Numbered from the stretch's first letter, positions 43,692-52,685 are shown. The stretch: 64,000 nucleotides of DNA from CAXMRP01 sp965216515 (GCA_965216515.1 OZ244173.1:1116001-1180000), one strand, 5' to 3'. Notes: generated by a model not told the origin, from the sequence alone. Translations and numbers: made by a program.

Positions 43692-44934
43692 GGGCGCTCA
43701 GCGTGTGACGTCGGAAATCATTGATGCTTATAGATGATTCCCGAACAGTGTAGTCATACGCACCGCCCAGACGAAGGTAACGGTTTACATAGTAGTCGGC
43801 GCTGATCCCGGGTTGGTAGACATCATCGGTCCGCCCGATATCGGCGTAGCGCTCGTTGCGATACTCAAAGTGGGGTGACACGATGAAGTTCCGCATCACT
43901 TCATAGTCGAGCGTGGCCCGCAACGTTGAATCAATCCGGCCGCCGACCGTCGCCAGGTTGCTGTCCGACACCAAGCGTTCGCCATCGATCGTCACCGTCA
44001 TCAGTGGCGTCGGGCTCCAAATCAGGCTTGCAGAGTAGCTGAAGTCGGAAACGTCGGCATATATGGGATTGACGTAATCCTGGGCGATATAACCGGCCCC
44101 CAGTTCGCCCTGGATCAGATTGGTAATGGCGAATTCGACCCCGGCGAGCGCCCGAATGCCATCGGAATCAAAATTGACGCCGGGCGCATTCCGGTATCGC
44201 CGCCAGTTGCCGCGCAGGTCCGCGAACGCCCGATAGCCCGGCATCAGGTCATAAGTCACCCGCCCCCCGGCGCTGACGACATCAGCGTCACGCGGATCCT
44301 GGTCGATCGTTCCGCCGCCGTTTGCCGCAATATCATCATAGTCGCGCCGTTTCGCCGCCACGCCGAGCGAAACTCCGACCCTGTTGAACTGCTTGTTGGC
44401 CGCCACCGCACCGCTATATTCCATATAGGGCGCCGGTTCAGCCGCATTCGACGGCAGATCGGTATCGTCGCGCAATTCGTGACGATGGGCGATTGTGCTT
44501 CGGATCGTGAAATTCAGATCGTGCGAAGCTTCGATAACCGCCTTGATTTCGCCGAAGGCATCGGTCCGGTTCTCAGACGTGTTGTCGACATAGCGGTAGT
44601 CATCGACGCCGAAATTGAATGTCACCGTATGCCGGCCGATCTCCCCTTCCACGAGCAGACGCGGCGAAAACACGAAGATGTCGTCAGAGACCTCCGCCGA
44701 CGGGGCCGCAAAAACATTGCTGTCGTGGATGTAGCGCTCCATCACAGATGGATAGAAAATGAATGCACCGGAGCGCACGCCAATCGGATCATAGTCGGGT
44801 TTGGGCCGGTCGCGGACAGGCAACGCGGTGTAACCGTCCGCCGCATCGGCATATTCGCCGTCGGCCGCGATCGCCGCCGCCGGCATCGCCAGGGCCAGAC
44901 CGCTCAACAGCGTGCGAAGGCTGGTTTTTTTCAA
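43672..44934 (-). CDS. Outer-membrane beta-barrel protein (BBP2-like) of the polysaccharide locus
   Basis: Product of 420 residues. Signal peptide (KKTSLRTLLSGLALAMPAAAIA), a short polar linker, then alternating polar/hydrophobic strands throughout and a C-terminal Phe (AHAKAQF), as expected of an outer-membrane barrel. GAFIFYPSVMERYIHDSNVF near residue 56 matches the opening strand of putative beta-barrel porin 2 proteins, which often occur in exopolysaccharide loci. It may be the outer-membrane exit for the polymer, given that the locus Wza lacks its own membrane-spanning helix. The start is TTG at 44934 with AGGGAG eight bases upstream; no better codon exists. Confidence 0.82.
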   Translation of the reverse strand: MKKTSLRTLLSGLALAMPAAAIAADGEYADAADGYTALPVRDRPKPDYDPIGVRSGAFIFYPSVMERYIHDSNVFAAPSAEVSDDIFVFSPRLLVEGEIGRHTVTFNFGVDDYRYVDNTSENRTDAFGEIKAVIEASHDLNFTIRSTIAHRHELRDDTDLPSNAAEPAPYMEYSGAVAANKQFNRVGVSLGVAAKRRDYDDIAANGGGTIDQDPRDADVVSAGGRVTYDLMPGYRAFADLRGNWRRYRNAPGVNFDSDGIRALAGVEFAITNLIQGELGAGYIAQDYVNPIYADVSDFSYSASLIWSPTPLMTVTIDGERLVSDSNLATVGGRIDSTLRATLDYEVMRNFIVSPHFEYRNERYADIGRTDDVYQPGISADYYVNRYLRLGGAYDYTVRESSISINDFRRHTLSAHAKAQF

Positions 44935-45003
44935 CGGCCCGGCTCCCTGACCTGATCCGAATGTCCCTCGGACAAGGACTAGGGTGTCGTCGTTAACAAG
45001 TTG

Positions 45004-45645
45004 TTAATTTGGGCTTGCAAAACCGCCGAAATCGCCACCGGAGAGCGCATCCTGGATATCGCCGAGATTTTGCGTCGCCTCAACATCGCTTCCGATCAGA
45101 AGACCGATACGATCAGAGCCCAACGCCACCTGATAGGCGGTCTCGACCACCTCGTCGTGGCAAAAGCCGACCAGGTCGTTCAGTTGCTCTGCGCTTTCGG
45201 CATGGCGTTCCAGCACGCTGCGTGCCGATAGCGCCAGTTCGACGCCGACCTCAATGCGGGTTTCCGGATCACCGTCGACAATCAGGTCACAACATGCGCG
45301 AATGCGCCGGCCCGCTTCCACCGCCCGATCCTGATCGGCGCGGAAGAGAACGGCGACGCTTTCCACAAATCCGGCGGCCACACCGGCGCGCTGCGCCGGC
45401 CGCGCCGGGCGCGCTGCCTGGCAGAACGCCTCGATATAGTCGAGATCCTGAAGCACCAGCCGTGCGACCTCCTGGCCAAGCCTTGGCCCGCCCGCCCGAT
45501 ATTGTGTCAGGACCCGATCCGCGGTTGCGGACAATGGCGGCGCGGCCTTTGCCGGCAGGATGGTCGCAATACCCAGAAAGGACGCAACAAGAACAGGCCG
45601 CCATTTGAACAAACGGCTGCCGCCCATGGTTATGTCGCTGTCCAT
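45004..45645 (-). CDS. Secreted four-cysteine protein with DRIG motif and SPN C-terminus (module 2)
   Basis: Product of 213 residues; family not recognised. Signal peptide (FKWRPVLVASFLGIATILPA, likely cut after AKA). The mature part has C-x42-CC-x42-C-x15-DRIGLLIGS and ends FGGFASPN. Spacings from CC onward are identical to those of the protein at 30409-30942, and IEVGVELA corresponds to IEAGARLA there. The mature chain is strongly helical and Arg/Ala/Glu-rich, with four Cys that could form two disulfides. First gene of module 2, followed by the barrel, Wzc, single-TM and ligase-like genes. ATG at 45645 has GGAGCG upstream. Confidence 0.75.
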   Translation of the reverse strand: MDSDITMGGSRLFKWRPVLVASFLGIATILPAKAAPPLSATADRVLTQYRAGGPRLGQEVARLVLQDLDYIEAFCQAARPARPAQRAGVAAGFVESVAVLFRADQDRAVEAGRRIRACCDLIVDGDPETRIEVGVELALSARSVLERHAESAEQLNDLVGFCHDEVVETAYQVALGSDRIGLLIGSDVEATQNLGDIQDALSGGDFGGFASPN

Positions 45646-46028
45646 CGCTCCGCTCCATGCGGTTCACGCAACCAGGGTCGCGGTCCCGCTTTTGGCCGGT
45701 CGCTGTCGTCATCCCGGCACAAAGCCCCGCACTCAACTGTTGGACAGGAAAAGTTGACAATTCGTTACCGGCCGGGTCCCGCGCAAAGGACGCCACCTGT
45801 CTTCCGGCCCGGCAGCAATGCGCAGCCGGTCAACCCACTGCGCCTGTCGCCGTCTCGAATTTCGGCAAGTTGCTAATGCTTTGTCTACCTTAAGAATATT
45901 TCGTCGATACGAATCAAATTCTACCGGCCTATCTTGCGGTTTCTTTAGCTCGATCGTGTTTGATCGGGCAACAACTTCGGCAACCGGGGTGATGGGCGAA
46001 GACGCCCGATAGAACAGGGTGATTTGCA
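45646..46028. promoter_or_regulatory. Divergent promoter region between export module 2 and RTX protease gene
   Basis: 383 bases without a convincing gene. The half near the protease is AT-richer than the locus (around 45870-45960) and contains a small inverted repeat TTCGT-CGAT-ACGAA near 45899-45912 (followed by TCAAATT). It must hold promoters for both directions, so the exopolysaccharide export module and the RTX protease could be co-regulated. I could not assign -35/-10 elements reliably. Confidence 0.4.
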
Positions 46029-49000
46029 ATGCCGCCAGTTTATACCAACGACCAGATTATCGCACAGCTAGATTCCGGCTACAGCTGGACAGGCACGACG
46101 GTTACCTACGGATTTCCCACCGTCGCCGAAGCCTGGTCTCTCGGTGGTGTCGGCGATGAAGGTTATGGCTTCCACGCCTTTGACACCCTGGCAGCCGGTT
46201 CGACCTATACCGGCGCCACCAGCCAGGAAACCAATGCCATCGAGGCGATGGAGCTTTGGGACGATCTGATCGCGATTGATTTCGATTTTTCCGCCGATGG
46301 CGACAACGCCAATGTCCAGTTCGCCAACACCACGACCGACATCAACTACGCCCATGCCTACTATCCGACAGGCAGCGACTGGTCGGGAACCATCTGGCTG
46401 AATTCGGAGGGCTATCACGATCTCTACGATCCCAATCCCGGCAGCTACGAGTTTTTAACGTTGCTCCACGAGATCGGGCATGCGATCGGCCTCAATCATC
46501 CCGGCGCCTACACTGCCGACCCCCTCACCTATGCAACCGGCGCCGAGTACGAGCAGGACACCCACCAATACACGGTGATGTCCTACTTCGATTCATCCAA
46601 CACAGGCGCCCAGTGGTACGGCTCCGACGGCATCTGGAAATATCCCCAGACACCGATGGTCCACGATATCCTGGCCATCCAGGATATCTACGGCGCTGAC
46701 ACGACAACCCGCACCGGCGATACGGTTTACGGATTTAACGCCAATGCCGGCAAGGATATCTACGATTTCAGTATCAACATTGATCCGGTCCTGACCATCT
46801 ACGACGCCGGCGGCAACGATACGCTCGATTTCTCCGGATTCACTCTCGATGCAACAATCAACCTGGCTCCGGGAAGTTACTCCTCCGGCGGCGGTTTCAG
46901 CGCCGCGTTTCCGATGATCAGCAATATCGGCATCGCCTACGGCACCTGGATTGAAAATGCCATCGGCGGATCCGGCAACGACACGATCACCGGCAACATC
47001 GGCAACAATTACCTGATCGGCGGCCTGGGAGCCGATGCGCTGGACGGCCTCGACGGGTTCGATGTCGCCAGCTACCGCACAGCCACGAGCGGCGTCGTCG
47101 CCGACTTGGCCAACTCCGCCAACAACACTGGTGAGGCGGCCGGCGACACCTATGCCAATATCGAGGCCTTGGAAGGGTCCAGCCATGCCGACACACTGAC
47201 CGGTAACAACCAGAACAACTACCTCACCGGCGGCGGCGGTGGCGACACGCTGAACGGCGGCGGCGGTTTCGATCACGCCGACTATCGCGCCGCTCTTGCC
47301 GCCATCACGGTCAACCTGGCCAACATGGCTGCCAATACCGGCGATGCGGCGGGCGACACCTACAATTCCATCGAGGTTGTCGACGGCTCCTCGTTTGACG
47401 ACACGATCACCGGCGACGGCAATGACAACGTCCTGCTCGGCTGGGGCGGCAACGACGTCATCAGCGGCGCCGGCGGCAACGACCGTCTGCATGGCGGCGA
47501 CGGTGGCGACACGCTGAATGGCGGCACCGGCAACGACGATCTGCGCGGCGATGCCGGCGACGACACCCTGAACGGCGACGACGGCAACGACTATCTGATG
47601 GGCGGCGCCGGCGCCGACGCGCTCAATGGCGGCAACGGCACCGACCATGCCGATTATCGTGACGCCGCCGGCGGATTGACCATCGATCTGTCCAACACCG
47701 CCAACAACACCGGCGATGCGGCGGGCGACACGTACAACTCCATCGAAGTGATCGACGGGTCCAACTTCGCCGACACGATAATCGGCGACGGCAATGACAA
47801 CGTCCTGCTCGGCTGGGGCGGCAACGACGTCATCAGCGGCGCCGGCGGCAACGACCGTCTGCATGGCGGCGACGGTGGCGACACGCTGAATGGCGGCACC
47901 GGCAACGACGATCTGCGCGGCGATGCCGGCAACGACACCCTGAACGGCGACGACGGCAACGACTACCTGATGGGTGGCGCCGGCGCCGACGCGCTCAACG
48001 GCGGCAACGGCACCGACCATGCCGATTATCGCAGTTCCTCATCCGGACTGACCGTCGATCTGTCCAACACCGCCAACAACACCGGCGATGCGGCGGGCGA
48101 CACCTACAACTCCATCGAAGTGATCGACGGATCCAACTACGCCGACACGCTCACCGGCGACGGAACCGACAACGTCCTGCTCGGCTGGGGCGGGATAGAC
48201 CAGATTTCCGGCGGTGGCGGCAACGACCGGCTGCATGGCGGCGACGGCGGCGACACGTTGAATGGCGGCGCCGGAAACGACGACCTGCGCGGCGATGCCG
48301 GTGACGATACGCTCACCGGCGGCGGCGACAACGATATCCTTCGCGGCGGCATCGGAAATGACATTTTGAACGGCGACGACGGCAACGACTATCTGAGGGG
48401 TGGCGCCGGCGGAGACACGCTCAACGGCGGCAACGGCACCGACCATGCCGATTATCGCAGTTCCTCATCCAGACTGACCGTCGATCTGTCCAACACCGCC
48501 AACAACACCGGCGATGCGGCGGGCGACACCTACAACTCCATCGAAGTGATCGACGGATCCAACTACGCCGACACGCTCACCGGCGACGGAACCGACAACG
48601 TCCTGCTCGGCTGGGGCGGCAACGACGTCATCAGCGGCGCCGGCGGCAACGACCGTCTGCATGGCGGCGACGGTGGCGACACGCTGAATGGCGGCACCGG
48701 CAACGACGATCTGCGCGGCGATGCCGGCGACGACACCCTGAACGGCGACGACGGCAACGACTACCTGATGGGTGGCGCCGGCGCCGACGCGCTCAATGGC
48801 GGCAACGGCACCGACCATGCCGATTATCGTGACGCCGCCGGCGGATTGACCATCGATCTGTCCAACACCGCCAACAACACCGGCGATGCGGCGGGCGACA
48901 CGTACAACTCCATCGAAGTGATCGACGGGTCCAACTTCGCCGACACGATAATCGGCGACGGCAATGACAACGTCCTGCTCGGCTGGGGCGGCAACGACGT

Positions 49001-49760
49001 CATCAGCGGCGCCGGCGGCAACGACCGTCTGCATGGCGGCGACGGTGGCGACACGCTGAATGGCGGCACCGGCAACGACGATCTGCGCGGCGATGCCGGC
49101 AACGACACCCTGAACGGCGACGACGGCAACGACTACCTGATGGGTGGCGCCGGCGCCGACGCGCTCAACGGCGGCAACGGCACCGACCATGCCGATTATC
49201 GCAGTTCCTCATCCGGACTGACCGTCGATCTGTCCAACACCGCCAACAACACCGGCGATGCGGCGGGCGACACCTACAACTCCATCGAAGTGATCGACGG
49301 ATCCAACTTCGCCGACACCATTTCAGGATCCGCGTTGGGCGATGTCCTTCTTGGCTGGGCTGGTGACGACATCATCTCAGCCGATATCGGTGACGATCAG
49401 GTCTTTGGCGGCGATGGTGCCGATACGCTGAGCGGTGGAACCGGCAACGATGATCTGCGCGGCGATGCTGGTGCCGACAACTTGAACGGCAATGCCGGCA
49501 ACGACCTTCTGACAGGCGGTTTGGGCAACGACACGTTCGTTAAAAGCAACGACGGCAGTGTCGACACGATCACCGATTTCTCGGAAGGTTTCGACCAGAT
49601 CGATATCTCCGATTTCGGCTATTCCAGCGCCAATGACCTGCTCGGCAGCCAGAGCGTATCCGACGGCAATCTCTTTGTCGCCCTCGATGCTGACGATACC
49701 ATTGTGCTCGAAGGGATCGGATCCACCTATGCGGACCTGTCGGGCATTTTCATCGTCTGA
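46029..49760 (+). CDS. Serralysin-like M10 metalloprotease with long RTX repeat domain
   Basis: Product of 1243 residues. No Sec signal. The zinc site HEIGHAIGLNH is at residues 147-157 and the Met-turn VMSYFD with Met184/Tyr186 follows, so it is a complete M10B peptidase domain. After about residue 230 come RTX calcium-binding nonapeptides (GGxGxDxLx type), arranged in large 124-residue units each joined by a DHADYR..LTVDLSNTANNTG segment. The C-terminus (DTITDFSEGFDQIDISDF, then DTIVLEG and IFIV) is the usual uncleaved type I secretion signal region. It should be exported by a type I system, not in this window, and fold in calcium. Ordinary serralysins have about 480 residues, so this repeat domain is unusually long. 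AGGGTGA precedes the ATG. Confidence 0.93.
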   Translation: MPPVYTNDQIIAQLDSGYSWTGTTVTYGFPTVAEAWSLGGVGDEGYGFHAFDTLAAGSTYTGATSQETNAIEAMELWDDLIAIDFDFSADGDNANVQFANTTTDINYAHAYYPTGSDWSGTIWLNSEGYHDLYDPNPGSYEFLTLLHEIGHAIGLNHPGAYTADPLTYATGAEYEQDTHQYTVMSYFDSSNTGAQWYGSDGIWKYPQTPMVHDILAIQDIYGADTTTRTGDTVYGFNANAGKDIYDFSINIDPVLTIYDAGGNDTLDFSGFTLDATINLAPGSYSSGGGFSAAFPMISNIGIAYGTWIENAIGGSGNDTITGNIGNNYLIGGLGADALDGLDGFDVASYRTATSGVVADLANSANNTGEAAGDTYANIEALEGSSHADTLTGNNQNNYLTGGGGGDTLNGGGGFDHADYRAALAAITVNLANMAANTGDAAGDTYNSIEVVDGSSFDDTITGDGNDNVLLGWGGNDVISGAGGNDRLHGGDGGDTLNGGTGNDDLRGDAGDDTLNGDDGNDYLMGGAGADALNGGNGTDHADYRDAAGGLTIDLSNTANNTGDAAGDTYNSIEVIDGSNFADTIIGDGNDNVLLGWGGNDVISGAGGNDRLHGGDGGDTLNGGTGNDDLRGDAGNDTLNGDDGNDYLMGGAGADALNGGNGTDHADYRSSSSGLTVDLSNTANNTGDAAGDTYNSIEVIDGSNYADTLTGDGTDNVLLGWGGIDQISGGGGNDRLHGGDGGDTLNGGAGNDDLRGDAGDDTLTGGGDNDILRGGIGNDILNGDDGNDYLRGGAGGDTLNGGNGTDHADYRSSSSRLTVDLSNTANNTGDAAGDTYNSIEVIDGSNYADTLTGDGTDNVLLGWGGNDVISGAGGNDRLHGGDGGDTLNGGTGNDDLRGDAGDDTLNGDDGNDYLMGGAGADALNGGNGTDHADYRDAAGGLTIDLSNTANNTGDAAGDTYNSIEVIDGSNFADTIIGDGNDNVLLGWGGNDVISGAGGNDRLHGGDGGDTLNGGTGNDDLRGDAGNDTLNGDDGNDYLMGGAGADALNGGNGTDHADYRSSSSGLTVDLSNTANNTGDAAGDTYNSIEVIDGSNFADTISGSALGDVLLGWAGDDIISADIGDDQVFGGDGADTLSGGTGNDDLRGDAGADNLNGNAGNDLLTGGLGNDTFVKSNDGSVDTITDFSEGFDQIDISDFGYSSANDLLGSQSVSDGNLFVALDADDTIVLEGIGSTYADLSGIFIV
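47424..49308 (+). repeat. Tandem 372-base repeats with a 715-base near-identical duplication
   Basis: Units begin at 47424, 47796, 48168, 48594 and 48966. Four are exactly 372 bases (124 codons); the third is 426 bases because it has 54 extra bases, two additional RTX nonapeptides. Positions 47424-48138 and 48594-49308 (offset 1170 bases) match base for base except at two places I can find (47594/48764 and 47603/48773), both silent. The array is therefore of the form A-B-C-A-B and the second A-B is a recent copy. Such arrays are prone to expansion and to assembly errors. Confidence 0.93.
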
Positions 49761-49822
49761 GTTCCGACCAGGCCGGGTTACGATCGATCAGGCACACCGC
49801 AGGGGCCGAATGGCAAACCCGG

Positions 49823-50590
49823 TCAGCCGGCCGTCTGCAGGATCCGCCGCGTCCGGCCTTCCAGCACCAGACAAGTCAGCCTGTTTGTGAGATACGCGCC
49901 GGTGTCGATATTGAATCTGTTGATCCGTTCATCCGGCTCGGACACCGGTGTGTGGCCATGGACCACAAACTTCCCGAAGTCCGCATCGCTGTTCAGAAAC
50001 GGTTCGCGGATCCACAAAAGGTCCTCCGGATTCTGACTGTCGAGCGGCACCCCCGGCCGCACGCCGGCGTGCACAAAGAAGTAATCGCCGACGATAACAT
50101 GATCCTCCATTCGCGCCAGAAGGCTGCGTTGCCGGTCGGGAAAGACCCTGACAAACTCCCGATGGCTGGCGTCGATCGCATCCGCGGTGCGGTCGACAGG
50201 TGGCGTCACGCCGTAGGAATAGAGGGTCTCGTAGCCGCCGAACTGGCGCCAGTGTTCCAGGATTTGCGGATCGGACAAGAACCGCTCCATCGCCTCCTCG
50301 TGATTGCCGCGCAGAAACACCCACTCGTTGAAAGCGAGTTTGGATTCGCTGAGCCAGGCGAGCACGTCGCGCGACGACGGCCCCCGGTCGATATAGTCGC
50401 CCAGGAAAATTCCGACATTATGGGCGGGTCCGTGTCCGGCGATATCGGCAAGAATGCGTTCGTAAATCTCCGCCAGCAGGTCGTAGCGGCCATGAATATC
50501 GCCCACAGCGTAAACCCTTACCCCGTCGGGCATGCTCGGCGGCTCGGCGCGCGTTGACCGCTGCGGCGCTATGCGATTCAGGATTCCCAT
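49823..50590 (-). CDS. Metallophosphoesterase (PrpA/ApaH-like serine/threonine phosphatase)
   Basis: Product of 255 residues. Calcineurin-like phosphoesterase with all metal motifs: AVGDIHGRYDLL, FLGDYIDRGPSS, LRGNHEEAM, then FVHAGVRPGV and VVHGHTPVSE. The YIDRG and GNHE forms are those of bacterial PPP-type phosphatases acting on phosphoproteins or dinucleoside polyphosphates. About 60 bases separate its end from the end of the convergent RTX protease. Upstream, an AT-rich 165-base gap separates it from a divergent gene for a small exported protein. The real substrate is unknown; a phosphotyrosine or phosphoserine target in the nearby locus would be a guess. Confidence 0.9.
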   Translation of the reverse strand: MGILNRIAPQRSTRAEPPSMPDGVRVYAVGDIHGRYDLLAEIYERILADIAGHGPAHNVGIFLGDYIDRGPSSRDVLAWLSESKLAFNEWVFLRGNHEEAMERFLSDPQILEHWRQFGGYETLYSYGVTPPVDRTADAIDASHREFVRVFPDRQRSLLARMEDHVIVGDYFFVHAGVRPGVPLDSQNPEDLLWIREPFLNSDADFGKFVVHGHTPVSEPDERINRFNIDTGAYLTNRLTCLVLEGRTRRILQTAG

Positions 50591-50755
50591 GCTGCGTGAT
50601 AACCAATTCCGTTAACAGAACCGATTAAAAAACCGTAAACGTCACCACAAAATATGTACTAATAAATATGGGAAGGACGGGAAATGCCCGCTGGCTGCCA
50701 TTCAGGCGTCACGGCAGGCCGCCTTGTCAGTCGTAGGTAGCGTGACGGGTGCGTG

Positions 50756-51214
50756 ATGAATGCCGGACTAGGGACGACCAGCCTTCGGTGGGCAACGGCA
50801 TTCCTTGCCCTCGCTCTTCTGACCGGCACCGGTGCCGGCGGCGACCGCCAGGTTGTCGTTCGCCGTGACCTCGGCGGCGATGTCGGCTTGTATGAGGTCA
50901 AGGTCGAGGTCTACCGCAAGCTCGGATTCCGGATCGTCATCGACGGCACATGCGCATCCGCGTGTACGCTCTACACCACCCTGCCGCCCGGCCAGGTCTG
51001 CGCCACCGACAGGGCGAGGCTTAAATTCCATCGCTTTCGCATGGCCCGCCGCGCCCGCAACGCCGGCCACATCGAAGATCGGGAAAACCGTATGTTGATG
51101 GCCAAATACCCTCCCGGCATTCGCAACTGGATCCGGCGCAACGGCGGCCTCACACGGCAGACCCTGACCATGCGCCCGGTCGAAATCCGCCGCCACATCC
51201 GCAGCTGCGCCTGA
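50756..51214 (+). CDS. Small exported protein of unknown function
   Basis: Product of 152 residues, not assigned. An N-terminal signal-like helix (WATAFLALALLTGTGAGG) is followed by RDLGGDVGLYEVKVEVYRKL, then VIDGTCASACTLYTTLPPG and VCATDRARLKFHRFRMARR. The sequence G-x-C-x-SAC-x-L next to a DGG/GGD strand resembles small periplasmic proteins with a ClpP/crotonase-like core found in rhizobia, where Ser of SAC would take the nucleophile place. The rest is Arg-rich and ends RRHIRSCA. Three Cys are conserved-looking. GTG at 50753 is also possible. Divergent from the phosphoesterase gene. Confidence 0.65.
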   Translation: MNAGLGTTSLRWATAFLALALLTGTGAGGDRQVVVRRDLGGDVGLYEVKVEVYRKLGFRIVIDGTCASACTLYTTLPPGQVCATDRARLKFHRFRMARRARNAGHIEDRENRMLMAKYPPGIRNWIRRNGGLTRQTLTMRPVEIRRHIRSCA

Positions 51215-51399
51215 CCGCCTGTACTCCTGCCGACCGGTCTGTGGGCAGATCCGGCCCGCTCCCTGCAATCGATAAGCGAAATACGTCAATTACAACTTAC
51301 GATTGTTTTACAAAAACATGTCATCATCTCCCAATTCGGAGTTTGCCCGAATTTCTGCGTCCGCGGCCGCACGGCCTCGCTGCAAGGAGTGGAAAAGAG

Positions 51400-51774
51400 A
51401 TGTTATCGCGACTGAAGAGGCGTCCGTTTCGCAGGCATGTAAACCGGCGCATGCGAAGGCCGGCTTATGAGGCGATCGAGATCTATACCCGCCCCGGCCA
51501 GCCGCCTTATGCCGGGATCCTGAAGGACATTTCGGCGAACGGTGCGCATCTGCATGTGTTCGATGCAAAAAACTTGCCCAAGCGGTTCACGTTGGGCATA
51601 CGAATTCTGAAGACAACCGTCGACTGCGAACTCAAATGGCGCAAGGGAAACCGCATTGGCGTGGAATTTGCCCGCTTGGTCGATATCGGCCCGATGCCCA
51701 GCCGGCCGAAGGTGGACCGGCGAGAGATTATCGCCGCCCAGTTTCGCAGCAAGCTGCGTGTTGCAGAAAACTGA
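51400..51774 (+). CDS. PilZ-domain protein (c-di-GMP receptor candidate)
   Basis: Product of 124 residues. The c-di-GMP binding elements are visible: an Arg-rich RRHVNRRMRR stretch in the N-terminus (RxxxR) and, after a strand, KDISANGAHLHV as the DxSxxG motif, then LKWRKGNRIGVEF typical of PilZ. It should be a soluble, single-domain adaptor. Exopolysaccharide export and RTX adhesin/protease release are often under c-di-GMP control, which would suit its location. An open frame begins at 51241, but AAGGAG with the ATG at 51400 gives a compact PilZ domain. The downstream gene is convergent, 14 bases away. Confidence 0.85.
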   Translation: MLSRLKRRPFRRHVNRRMRRPAYEAIEIYTRPGQPPYAGILKDISANGAHLHVFDAKNLPKRFTLGIRILKTTVDCELKWRKGNRIGVEFARLVDIGPMPSRPKVDRREIIAAQFRSKLRVAEN

Positions 51775-51788
51775 TACCGGTCAGAAGG

Positions 51789-52685
51789 TTACGCCGCGTC
51801 GCTGAATCGATATCCTAGCATCTTGTAAGCCAGTTTCGCCGCCAGGAAATCGCAGGCATGAAATCCCGGCGCCGGTGCCAATTCCACGATATCGGCGCCA
51901 ACGACACGGCACGATCCGAATGCCGCACGCAGGATCGGCATGATGTCGGCCCAGAAAAATCCCCCCGGCTCCGGCGTGCCGGTTGCCGGCATCTGGCTGG
52001 AATCGAAACCGTCGACATCGAATGTGATGTACACGGGCCGCCCCTTGAGCGGTGCCAGCAGCCTGTCGGCATCCCACTCCGCCCTGTCCTTGGCGAAATG
52101 CACATGCAGACGTTGCCGGTTGGCCTCCAGGAACGGAATTTCCCCTGCCGAGATGTTACGTATTCCCACCGACACGACCTCCAGGTTCGGCGCATCCATG
52201 CAACGCCGGATTGCCGCCGCATGACTATACCGCTCGCCCTCATAGCCATCGCGAAGATCCGCGTGGGCATCGAAATGGAGAAGTGCAACGTCGCGATGCC
52301 GGGCCAGTATCGGCGAGATTGCCCCTGCGGTGAGGGCGTGTTCGCCGCCGAAGACGAGCGGAAAGGCTCCCGCATCAAGCGCCGTACCAACCAACCCGCC
52401 GATCAGGTCGAGGGCGTCTTCCGGCGCGTCCGGCATGACCGGTTCGGCAAGCGTTTCCAACCGGAACGATTGGCTGGGCTCACACCACAGTTCCTCATCA
52501 AACAGTTCCACCTGATGTGAGGCGGCAATCATCGCCGCAGGCCCCCGCGCCGTACCGGTACCGTAGGAGACTGTGCGCTCCAGACCGAAGGGGATGATCC
52601 GCACCAACGGTTCGGATTCATCGGCGCATTCACCCGGCGAAAGGCCCAGAAACCCGGCCGCCTGCGGCATCAACTCAGGTTTCAC
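51789..52685 (-). CDS. speB: Agmatinase / ureohydrolase-family protein
   Basis: Product of 298 residues. Mn-binding ureohydrolase motifs are complete: FGGEHALTAG, LLHFDAHADLRDGYEG and ITFDVDGFDSSQMPATGTPE. PGGFFW and VELAP follow as in agmatinases. It probably hydrolyses agmatine or a related guanidino compound to putrescine (or another amine) and urea. GTG at 52685 overlaps the stop of the deoxyhypusine-synthase-like gene (GTGA). It is the last gene of a three-gene polyamine operon. Arginase or guanidinobutyrase activity cannot be excluded. Confidence 0.85.
   Translation of the reverse strand: MKPELMPQAAGFLGLSPGECADESEPLVRIIPFGLERTVSYGTGTARGPAAMIAASHQVELFDEELWCEPSQSFRLETLAEPVMPDAPEDALDLIGGLVGTALDAGAFPLVFGGEHALTAGAISPILARHRDVALLHFDAHADLRDGYEGERYSHAAAIRRCMDAPNLEVVSVGIRNISAGEIPFLEANRQRLHVHFAKDRAEWDADRLLAPLKGRPVYITFDVDGFDSSQMPATGTPEPGGFFWADIMPILRAAFGSCRVVGADIVELAPAPGFHACDFLAAKLAYKMLGYRFSDAA

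Noticed and set aside
46593..48020. 475-residue minus-strand open frame opposite the RTX gene
   Set aside because: Its repetitive Val/Ala/Gly sequence is only the complement of the RTX nonapeptide repeats.
47424..49308. CRISPR-like or mobile-element repeats
   Set aside because: The repeats are in frame, code for RTX calcium-binding units and have no spacers or terminal inverted repeats.
49761..49822. Terminator between the RTX gene and the convergent phosphoesterase
   Set aside because: CCGGGTT and AACCCGG near here could pair, but the loop is nearly 40 bases and there is no T run.
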